This document shows positions 57,136-64,000 of a DNA stretch of 64,000 bases, in pieces. The position numbers and the translations under genes were made by a program. Source of the stretch: Acidobacteriaceae bacterium (GTDB lineage: Bacteria; Acidobacteriota; Terriglobia; Terriglobales; Acidobacteriaceae); NCBI GenBank assembly GCA_025355385.1, contig JANXZS010000093.1, positions 1-64,000 of the forward strand, in the 5' to 3' direction. The notes under the pieces are model-generated. The model searched no databases. It was not told where the DNA came from and saw only the letters and a program-made list of their open reading frames with translations. The stretch's first letter is position 1. Each line of letters begins with the position of its first letter.

Positions 57136-59295
57136 ATGACAATCGTTTCGCACGTCTCACTCTCTCATGCCTTCTTGTCCCGTGCCTGCTCCGCCCTGGC
57201 ACTCGCAGCCTGCTGCACCGTGCCTGCTTATCCGCAAGCCGTCACTCTTCCCCCTATCACCCTTGATGAGTTCTTCAGCGCGACGCAATTGCGTGGGGCG
57301 CGTCTGGCCGCCGACGGTACAGCAGCCGTCATTCCAACCGTCACGCCAGACTGGAAGCATGATCGCTTTCGCCACGATTTATGGCTCTGGCGCGAGAAGA
57401 CGGGCGCGCCTACTTTGCTCACCAGTTCAGGGCACGACAGCGCGCCGGAGTGGTCTCCCGATGGCCGCTACATCGCCTTCGTCTCCGATCGCACACTGCC
57501 AGTGGACGAGGAGACTGCCACTGACAAGCACGATTCGGATAAGCACGATGAAGATAACCGCACCGATCGAGTGTGGCTGATCGATCCCAACGGCGGAGAG
57601 GCGTTCCCCCTCTATCGCGAAAAACTTGCCGTCCATGGATTTGCCTGGGCTCCCCAGGGTGCCGACATCTACTTCTCCATCACCGAGCCGCTTGCCAAAG
57701 ATCGGCAGGACGCCGACAAAAGCCAGTGGAAGGATGTCACTCGCTGGCGAGAGCAGGAGCACGGCGATGTCCTCCTACGCATCCCTCTCGCCACTGCGCT
57801 TGCGGGGAATGTGGTGGTCCCTCTCGCCAGCCATAAGGATGTGGAGGTAGCCCCTAACGTAGTAGCGTATCCCAAAGGCGCGACCGTCCTCGTCCATAGC
57901 AACGACGAAATTGAACAGATCGCTCCCGCTCCGGTGGGACCATCGCTCGCCTTCAACACGCGGCCAGTTTCCCATCGCGTGGAGAGCATGCCAAATTATG
58001 AAATCTTTCTGTGGAGCGGCGATGGTTCCACGGCAAAACAGGTGACCCATAACGACGCGATCGAGAGCGATCTCGCCTGGAGTCCCGACGCTAAGACACT
58101 TTACTTCCAAGTCCACGCGGCGGGCGGAGCGCTCGATGCCAAATACCACGATGTCCAGGGCCGCATCTATCAACTAGACCCAGCCAGCGGTGCTGTCGAT
58201 CGTCTCGGCGCAGATTTTGAGGGATCGTGGGAGGGCTACACCATCCAGGCCAACGGCAGAATGATCGCCCAAGGTCTGGCGGGTACTGAAGTGCAGCTTT
58301 ACAGCATCGATGGAAAGAGTTCTCATCGGCTGGTCGGAGTGCCGGGGACCTACGGGGACATCGATGCGGCAAAGCATGGCAATCGCATATTGTTTAGCCA
58401 TTCTGCAATCTCACAGCCGACGGAACTCTACGCTTCCGACGATGTCGAGCATCTCGCCGCAGCGAAGCCCGTCACAAACTTCAACGTGCTCTTTACCCAG
58501 CGCGCTCCTCTGCAGTGGCAGACCTATAAGTGGACCACGGACGACGGCGCTGCCGCTGAAGGCGTGCTGATCTATCCGCCGGGAAAATTTGGTGCAAGAA
58601 ATCTCCGCATGCTGACTCTCATTCACGGAGGCCCGGCGGATGCCGATGGCAATCGCTTCGGGGCCGACTGGTATGACTGGGCGGGTCTCGCCGCGGCCAA
58701 CGGATGGCTGGTATTCCGGCCGAACTATCGCGGCTCCAGTGGTTATGGAGACAAGTTCATGGCGCAGATTGAACCCCACCTCGTCTCCCGGCCCGGCAAA
58801 GACATCCTTGAAGGTGTGGATGCGCTGGTGAAGGATGGCATTGCCGATGCCCAGCACCTCACCATCGGCGGCTATAGCTACGGTGGCTATATGACCAACT
58901 GGCTCATCACTCAGACTACCCGCTTCAAGGCAGCCGTCACTGGAGCAGGCGCAGTGGAGCACGCCGCCAACTGGGGCAATGACGACTTGACTGCCGATGA
59001 TGCCTGGTACCTCGGTGGAACTCCATGGGAGAAGCCGGACATGTATCAATCGGAAGCAGCTCTCTTCCAGTTCAATAAAGTTAAAACCCCCACGCACCTC
59101 GTCGCTGGCAATGCGGATGTACGCGTCAGCTACTTTGAGGGGATAGTCATGGAGCGCGCACTACAGAACCTCGGCATACCCCACACCTTCCTCGTTTTTC
59201 CCGGCGAAGGTCATCCCCTCGCTAAGAATCCCTGGCATGGCTACATCAAAGTTCGAGAAGAACTGAAGTGGCTTGAGAAGTTTTCAACGCAATAG
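57136..59295 (+). CDS. S9-family serine peptidase (prolyl oligopeptidase-like), secreted
   Basis: A 719-residue peptidase with a signal peptide (about 1-35), a seven-blade beta-propeller that screens substrates (SAPEWSPDGRYIAFVSD and similar TolB-type blades), and an alpha/beta-hydrolase domain. Catalytic triad: Ser581 in GGYSYGGYM, Asp661 in GNADVRV, His693 in GEGHPL. Such enzymes cleave short peptides in the periplasm, as dipeptidyl or acylaminoacyl peptidases. It lies 124 bp after the TonB receptor gene; uptake and cleavage of peptides by the pair is a fair inference. Confidence 0.92.
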   Translation: MTIVSHVSLSHAFLSRACSALALAACCTVPAYPQAVTLPPITLDEFFSATQLRGARLAADGTAAVIPTVTPDWKHDRFRHDLWLWREKTGAPTLLTSSGHDSAPEWSPDGRYIAFVSDRTLPVDEETATDKHDSDKHDEDNRTDRVWLIDPNGGEAFPLYREKLAVHGFAWAPQGADIYFSITEPLAKDRQDADKSQWKDVTRWREQEHGDVLLRIPLATALAGNVVVPLASHKDVEVAPNVVAYPKGATVLVHSNDEIEQIAPAPVGPSLAFNTRPVSHRVESMPNYEIFLWSGDGSTAKQVTHNDAIESDLAWSPDAKTLYFQVHAAGGALDAKYHDVQGRIYQLDPASGAVDRLGADFEGSWEGYTIQANGRMIAQGLAGTEVQLYSIDGKSSHRLVGVPGTYGDIDAAKHGNRILFSHSAISQPTELYASDDVEHLAAAKPVTNFNVLFTQRAPLQWQTYKWTTDDGAAAEGVLIYPPGKFGARNLRMLTLIHGGPADADGNRFGADWYDWAGLAAANGWLVFRPNYRGSSGYGDKFMAQIEPHLVSRPGKDILEGVDALVKDGIADAQHLTIGGYSYGGYMTNWLITQTTRFKAAVTGAGAVEHAANWGNDDLTADDAWYLGGTPWEKPDMYQSEAALFQFNKVKTPTHLVAGNADVRVSYFEGIVMERALQNLGIPHTFLVFPGEGHPLAKNPWHGYIKVREELKWLEKFSTQ

Positions 59296-59390
59296 CCCGT
59301 GATAGTAGCTCCGTCTCAAAATCATCACGAGACGTGCTAACTGCAGCGCTCCTGAGCCCGGCTAATTCGGTTGTTTTGGTAGCGGCACTG

Positions 59391-60518
59391 TCACGAGGCG
59401 TGCATCAGCGCTCGAATCGTGACTACAGCTTCTTCCAGTTCACGGATCGGCACGCATTCTCGATCGCTATGTGCTGTGCGCATATCTCCCGGCCCGAACA
59501 CCACTACTTCCTCAGCGATCGTTGCCAGCAGGCTCGCCTCGGAAGCAAACGGAATTGAGGTCGCCGCCCTGCCCGTCAGTCTCTCCAGCGCATGCACAAG
59601 CGGCGCGTCGGCATCCGTCTCAAATCCTGCTTGTCGCCGCACCACCTTCATCTCATACCTGCAGCAACCATCGCCCAGATTCCTCTGCTCAGCAGTCTTC
59701 TTGATGATTTCCAGAACCACATCCGTTGGAAGCCCCGGCAGAGGCCTCCACTCCAGCAGAAAGTTGCACTGCGCCGCCACGATATTCTTGGCTGTTCCTC
59801 CCTGGATAGTTCCCACATTCAGAGTGGTAAATCCCGGATTGAAAAATTCGTCCTGCTCCTCCATCAGCCGTGTAGCGTACTCCTCAATCGCCGTCAGCAG
59901 ACGAGCAGCACCGTAGATAGCCGACTGGCCTTGTTCGGGATGCGCACTGTGCGCTTCGTGCCCCAGCACCGTGATCTCCGCCAGGCAATAGCCCTTGCCT
60001 GCGCGCGCCACATGCAGCGAGGTAGGCTCGCCAATTACTACTCGTCGAGGCTCGATCTTCCCCGCAGCGAGCAAGTGCGTAGCTCCAACGCACCCCACCT
60101 CCTCGTCTGCGGTCAGCACCAATCTCAGTCCATCGACGAATCCCGCTCCTTCGCTGCCGCTCGCCGCCGTCAGTAAACACGCCAAGAATCCCTTAACATC
60201 GCAGGCGCCGCATCCGAATAGCTGCCCATCCCGTTCGAAAAGATCGAGTGCTCTCGTCCACTCCGCCGCATGTGGAACGGTATCCGTGTGACACATGAAG
60301 GCTAAGTCGACCAAGGTGTCTTCCACCTGTTGGCCGGGAGGCGCGGCGATAAGATTCACTTTGTCTATCCCGGCCGCATCCCGATAGGTTAGCGGTTGCA
60401 TTTGCCAACGGGCTTCGCGCAGCACCTCCGTTGCATAGTCCACCACCGGGCGGTTCGAAATAGACGAGACCGAATCAATCCGAACTAAGTCTGAAAGATG
60501 TTCGACCACTGTCTTCAT
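59391..60518 (-). CDS. M20-family deacylase (ArgE-like) in the hut operon
   Basis: A 375-residue dizinc M20/ArgE-fold enzyme. Metal and catalytic residues are visible in CHTDTVP (His, Asp), GCGACDVKG (Asp), TADEEVGCVGA (catalytic Glu and metal Glu), and a late histidine in RTAHSDRE. ArgE itself deacetylates N-acetylornithine. Here the ATG overlaps the hutF stop as ATGA and no arginine gene is near, while no hutG is seen. I infer that it may hydrolyse N-formyl-L-glutamate, the HutF product. It could instead be ArgE carried in the operon. Confidence 0.8.
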   Translation of the reverse strand: MKTVVEHLSDLVRIDSVSSISNRPVVDYATEVLREARWQMQPLTYRDAAGIDKVNLIAAPPGQQVEDTLVDLAFMCHTDTVPHAAEWTRALDLFERDGQLFGCGACDVKGFLACLLTAASGSEGAGFVDGLRLVLTADEEVGCVGATHLLAAGKIEPRRVVIGEPTSLHVARAGKGYCLAEITVLGHEAHSAHPEQGQSAIYGAARLLTAIEEYATRLMEEQDEFFNPGFTTLNVGTIQGGTAKNIVAAQCNFLLEWRPLPGLPTDVVLEIIKKTAEQRNLGDGCCRYEMKVVRRQAGFETDADAPLVHALERLTGRAATSIPFASEASLLATIAEEVVVFGPGDMRTAHSDRECVPIRELEEAVVTIRALMHAS

Positions 60519-61921
60519 CGCCTATGGCTCCCAGCCTGGTTGTCATACCACACCTTCTGGTGAACCTCTTTGTAGCGAGCGACAATCTCTGCCTCGAGCG
60601 CATGCCGCTGCTCCGTCACCACGAACCTACCATTGATCACTACATCGCGAATCGCCGACCGGCCCAAGGAGAAGACCATCATTGGCAGCAGATCCTCGGC
60701 AGTGTGGCCCGCAATCGATACATCCTTCAGATCGACCGTGAAAAAGTCAGCATAGGAATCCGCCCGCAACGTACCCCCCGGAATATTTAGCGCGCGAGCA
60801 CCGTTGACCGTCGCACAGTCAAATAGCCTTGTGGCCAACGCCCGTCCTTCTATCTGGTCCAGCACCGCACGCTTTTGATAGCTGAGACGAAGGTGATAGT
60901 CCAGTTCGCGTGCATCTTCGAGCGGATCGATCTGCGCTTGGCTATCCGAACCCAGTGCCACTTGAATTCCCGCCTTCATGCCTTCATCGGCAGCGAAGAT
61001 GCCGTCCCCAAGGTTTCGCTCGGTCGTTGGACAGCAACATATCCTCGCACCGGATTGCGCCAGCGCATCGATTTCTCCCACGCTGATATGGATCGCGTGC
61101 ACCGCGGTGAAATCCGGTCCCAGAAGCCCTTCTTCGTTCAGCAACTCCACCGGCGTCATGCCATACTCCCGCTCACACGCTGCATTCTCCGCTACCTGTT
61201 CCGCCACATGCATATGGATTGGTAGCTGACGGCTCCGGCTCCATGCCGAAATTTCCTTGAGCTCGTTCAGCGGCACGGCACGAATGCTATGGGGAGCAAC
61301 CCCAAATCGCACTTCGGCGGAGTCAGCCGGATACTCTCCCACAAGCCCATCCAAATTGTCCAGAAACTGACGCGTCGATTCAAAAAAGCGGATCTGGCGC
61401 TTGTCGTCTGCCATTTCGAACCCTGATCGCAAATACGCTGTCCGCAGCAGAACGATCCGTACGCCGACAGATTGCGCCGCCGCAATTACCTGCTTGCTCA
61501 ACAGATTCGGGTCCTCGTAAGCACGCCCATCCTGCGCATTGTGCAGGTAGTGGAATTCACCCACCGTCGTCGTTCCTGCTAGAACCATTTCCAGAAACGC
61601 CATGCGTGCCACATCGTAAACGTCCTTGGGATCTAGCCGGGCTGCCCCGTGGTACATAGTCCCGCGCCATGACCAGAAATCTGTACCACTCACCGTGCGC
61701 GATTCTGACTTGCCCCGGATCAGCCGCTGAAAGGAATGAGAATGTGCATTTACAAAGCCCGGCATAAGCGCCTTGCCGGGAAGATCGACGATCTCATCAG
61801 CGGACGTATCTGCACTGGAGGTCACGCCGACAACCTCGCCGCGTTCGCTGACGAGCACTGCGGCATGCGCTACGAACCGGCCGTCCGCGTACAACAACTC
61901 AGGACGATAGAGTGTCTTCAT
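60515..61921 (-). CDS. hutF: formimidoylglutamate deiminase HutF
   Basis: Amidohydrolase that converts N-formimino-L-glutamate to N-formyl-L-glutamate and ammonia in the HutF branch of histidine breakdown. 468 residues from the ATG at 61921 (AAAGG box). The metal site is seen in GFVNAHSHSFQR, HMHVAEQ, AVHAIH and LGSDSQAQIDPLEDAR, and GTDFWSWRGTMY is characteristic of HutF. It lies 31 bp after hutI and overlaps the M20 gene by four bases. The longer frame to 61972 intrudes into hutI and lacks support. Confidence 0.93.
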   Translation of the reverse strand: MKTLYRPELLYADGRFVAHAAVLVSERGEVVGVTSSADTSADEIVDLPGKALMPGFVNAHSHSFQRLIRGKSESRTVSGTDFWSWRGTMYHGAARLDPKDVYDVARMAFLEMVLAGTTTVGEFHYLHNAQDGRAYEDPNLLSKQVIAAAQSVGVRIVLLRTAYLRSGFEMADDKRQIRFFESTRQFLDNLDGLVGEYPADSAEVRFGVAPHSIRAVPLNELKEISAWSRSRQLPIHMHVAEQVAENAACEREYGMTPVELLNEEGLLGPDFTAVHAIHISVGEIDALAQSGARICCCPTTERNLGDGIFAADEGMKAGIQVALGSDSQAQIDPLEDARELDYHLRLSYQKRAVLDQIEGRALATRLFDCATVNGARALNIPGGTLRADSYADFFTVDLKDVSIAGHTAEDLLPMMVFSLGRSAIRDVVINGRFVVTEQRHALEAEIVARYKEVHQKVWYDNQAGSHRR

Positions 61922-61952
61922 CGTTCGCCTTTGTGACGATGGAGACTTTGAT

Positions 61953-63179
61953 TCATGCCACAATCCTCTCACCCTTCACCCACACTTCGCGCACCGCATT
62001 CGTTCCCAGCACGTAAACTAGTTCGCGCCAATCGCTCCCTGGCAACACCAGAAAGTCAGCCTGCAATCCGGCTTCAATTCGTCCCGATTCTACCAGGCCC
62101 AAAGCACTGGCGGCGTTCACTGTCCCCGCAACCAGGGCCTCCTGCGCAGTCAGTCCATTCAAACGAACAGCCAGTGCCAACGCGACAGAGATCGAAAACA
62201 ATGGACTCGACCCGGGATTTAGATCCGTCCCCACCGCCACAGCGGCACCCGCATCGATGAGGCGCCGCCCCGGTGCCGCCGGTATTCCGAGGTGCAGCGA
62301 CACCCCTGGAAGAATTGTCGCGATTGTCGCGGTCCCAGCTAGCGCGGCATATTGCTCTGGCCCGCATGCCTCCAGGTGATCTACGCTCAAAGCCCCCACG
62401 CGTAGCCCCAACTCCAATCCGCCAATGCGGTGGAACTGCTCGCTGTGCAGCTTCGTTCGCAGGCCATTCTCCTGGGCGGCCCGCAACATGACCTCGGCTT
62501 CCTCGGCGTTCCACGCTTCTTTTTCGACGAACACATCCACTGCCGTCGCCAGCTTGCGCCTGGCTACTTCAGGAATCAGCTCATCCCGCATCAGCGAAAC
62601 ATATGCCGGGCGATCGGTGGGGTCCGAAGGAGGAATATGAATCAGCAAGGTGGGAACAATCCGAGCAGGCGTAAGTCCGGCCAGTTCCTCGATTGCCTCG
62701 AGCATCGCAATCTCTCCGGCGGCGGTGAACCCGTAACCGGATTTCACTTCGATAACCGTGGCGCCGGATCGAACCAGCGCGTCAATCCGTGACTTTGCAA
62801 GAGCAACAAGTTCTTCCCGCGAAGCCTTCGTGGTCGCACGGATCGTGCTCCGTATGCCGCCCCCTGCAGTCAGAATCGACTCATAGGTTGCGCCCGATGT
62901 GCGCGCCTCAAAGTCCGCAAGGCGGTCTCCTGCCCACACCGCGTGCGTGTGAGGATCGATGAGCCCCGGAACAACGGCGCAGTTGCCAACATCGATTCTT
63001 CGTACCGCTTCACCTGCCCATTCGTGTTCTTTCCCTGTCCACAGAAGTCGGCCACCCGAAATCCCCATCGCAGCCCGCTCAATTATCTTGAGCTCGCCCA
63101 TGGTGCGTCCATGCTTCGGCCCTGGCCCTTCCGCTGTCACCAGCTGCGAGATTCCTGTTATCAGCAGGTCTGCCTTCAT
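61953..63179 (-). CDS. hutI: imidazolonepropionase HutI
   Basis: Third enzyme of histidine degradation, opening imidazolone-5-propionate to N-formimino-L-glutamate. 408 residues. Metal ligands are in [27 protein letters not shown] and SVDHLEACG, with [10 protein letters not shown] near the C-terminus. The substrate-binding [19 protein letters not shown] is typical. It overlaps the hutU stop by four bases (ATGA). Confidence 0.95.
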   Translation of the reverse strand: MKADLLITGISQLVTAEGPGPKHGRTMGELKIIERAAMGISGGRLLWTGKEHEWAGEAVRRIDVGNCAVVPGLIDPHTHAVWAGDRLADFEARTSGATYESILTAGGGIRSTIRATTKASREELVALAKSRIDALVRSGATVIEVKSGYGFTAAGEIAMLEAIEELAGLTPARIVPTLLIHIPPSDPTDRPAYVSLMRDELIPEVARRKLATAVDVFVEKEAWNAEEAEVMLRAAQENGLRTKLHSEQFHRIGGLELGLRVGALSVDHLEACGPEQYAALAGTATIATILPGVSLHLGIPAAPGRRLIDAGAAVAVGTDLNPGSSPLFSISVALALAVRLNGLTAQEALVAGTVNAASALGLVESGRIEAGLQADFLVLPGSDWRELVYVLGTNAVREVWVKGERIVA

Positions 63180-64000
63180 CGCACGCTCGGCAGATCCAGG
63201 CCGCGTTGTTTCGCCGTTGCCTTGGCTATCTCATAACCCGCATCGGCATGGCGAACTACACCCAGCGCTGGATCGTTGGTCAGGCACATGCGCAGTCGTT
63301 CCTCGGCCTCATCGCTGCCATCTGCTACCGCCACCAGCCCCGCGTGCTGGCTATATCCCATGCCAACGCCGCCACCATGGTGGAAGCTCATCCACGCCGC
63401 ACCACTCGCGATTCCCGTCGCAAAATTCAGCAGGGCCCAGTCCGAAACTGCATCCGATCCATCCAGCATAGCTTCCGTCTCGCGGAACGGACTCGCCACT
63501 GAACCCGCGTCCAGATGATCCCGGCCAATTACGATCGGAGCCTTCAGCCGTCCGTCGCGCACCATCTGGTTGAACAGCAGACCGGCCCGATCCCGCTCGC
63601 GGTATCCCAGCCAGCAGATGCGCGCCGGCAACCCCTGAAAGGCAATCTGGCTGGATGCAAACCCAATCCACTCGTTCAACCGCTTGTCCTCCGGGAAGAG
63701 ATCAAGCATCGCCCGATCCGTCGCAGCAATGTCGGCAGCGTCTCCCGAAAGCGCCACCCAGCGAAATGGTCCGCGTCCTTCGCAGAATGAATCGCGGATA
63801 AACGCCGGCACAAATCCGGGATACGAAAACGCGTCGCTCACACCAGCAAGTTTTGCCTGCGTGCGTAGATTGTTGCCGTAGTCGAACGCTACTGCCCCGC
63901 GCCTCTGCATTTCTAAAATCGCCTGCACGTGTGCAGCGATAGATGTCTGCACGCGCTCGGTGTACTTTTCAGGATGTTGCGCGCGTAGCGTGTTGAGATC
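63176..64000 (-). CDS. hutU: urocanate hydratase HutU, C-terminal part (cut by window edge)
   Basis: About 274 codons of the C-terminal half of urocanase, open to the right edge. The NAD-dependent enzyme turns urocanate into imidazolonepropionate. Conserved pieces include [49 protein letters not shown] and [16 protein letters not shown]. The stop overlaps the hutI start (ATGA), which fixes the operon order hutU-hutI-hutF-M20. The family is normally about 550 residues, so roughly half lies beyond the window. Confidence 0.96.
   Translation of the reverse strand, partial: DLNTLRAQHPEKYTERVQTSIAAHVQAILEMQRRGAVAFDYGNNLRTQAKLAGVSDAFSYPGFVPAFIRDSFCEGRGPFRWVALSGDAADIAATDRAMLDLFPEDKRLNEWIGFASSQIAFQGLPARICWLGYRERDRAGLLFNQMVRDGRLKAPIVIGRDHLDAGSVASPFRETEAMLDGSDAVSDWALLNFATGIASGAAWMSFHHGGGVGMGYSQHAGLVAVADGSDEAEERLRMCLTNDPALGVVRHADAGYEIAKATAKQRGLDLPSVR

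Overview
The window looks like a chromosomal piece of an Acidobacteriota (Terriglobia-type) bacterium. The signs are high GC, a large Oar-like TonB-dependent receptor with an N-terminal carboxypeptidase-regulatory domain, a secreted GH42 glycosidase, an S9 peptidase, HslUV, a SUF cluster led by an Rrf2 regulator, and several lineage-type membrane or secreted proteins of unknown function. This is inferred from gene content; there is no rRNA gene in the window. I found no tRNA, rRNA, CRISPR array, prophage or intact insertion sequence.

Layout. 1-240: no credible gene, but a near-consensus promoter on the minus strand fires out of the left edge. 461-6000: MDR oxidoreductase, HIT protein, rmuC, then acpP-fabF. 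6.1-11.3 kb: Yip1-type membrane protein, secreted M15-like protein, unknown protein, hslV-hslU. 11.4-24.8 kb: small anchored protein, CDF metal exporter, ATP-dependent DNA ligase, prfA-prmC, hsp20 and clpB, an RlmI-type rRNA methyltransferase, bifunctional relA/spoT. 25-34.3 kb: secreted beta-galactosidase, ridA, msrB, rpmB, a membrane glycosyltransferase with an epimerase, rplU-rpmA, a membrane protein. 34.4-43.2 kb: an untracked small secreted peptide gene, gyrB, a decayed patch (IS66 remnant plus D-aminoacylase pseudogene), a heme oxygenase-bacteriophytochrome pair, a hydrolase. 43.4-52.8 kb: YagU-like protein, PfkB kinase, hemQ, and a minus-strand suf operon in transcription order rrf2-B-C-D-S-U-T. 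53-64 kb: TonB-dependent receptor, S9 peptidase, and a minus-strand histidine-utilisation operon hutU-hutI-hutF-M20 deacylase, with hutU cut by the right edge.

The most unusual feature is a dispersed element of about 118 bp found five times (6003, 12942, 28400, 43279, 46225). All copies share one orientation, one pair of long terminal inverted repeats and one internal 10-bp hairpin, and all lie in intergenic DNA next to a gene's 3' end. Other points of interest: a likely one-base frameshift at the 3' end of sufB that makes it overlap sufC, nested inverted repeats upstream of the suf regulator, an HslV with about 48 residues ahead of its catalytic threonine and no nearby conventional start, an M20 deacylase translationally coupled to hutF where HutG would be expected, and a REP-like sequence inserted in frame in a DNA ligase linker.

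Working together: suf and hemQ cover Fe-S cluster and heme supply, and the heme oxygenase turns heme into the biliverdin needed by the adjacent phytochrome. hslUV, clpB, hsp20, msrB and ridA form a scattered proteostasis and damage-repair set. The receptor, S9 peptidase and GH42 enzyme suit a heterotrophic polymer degrader.
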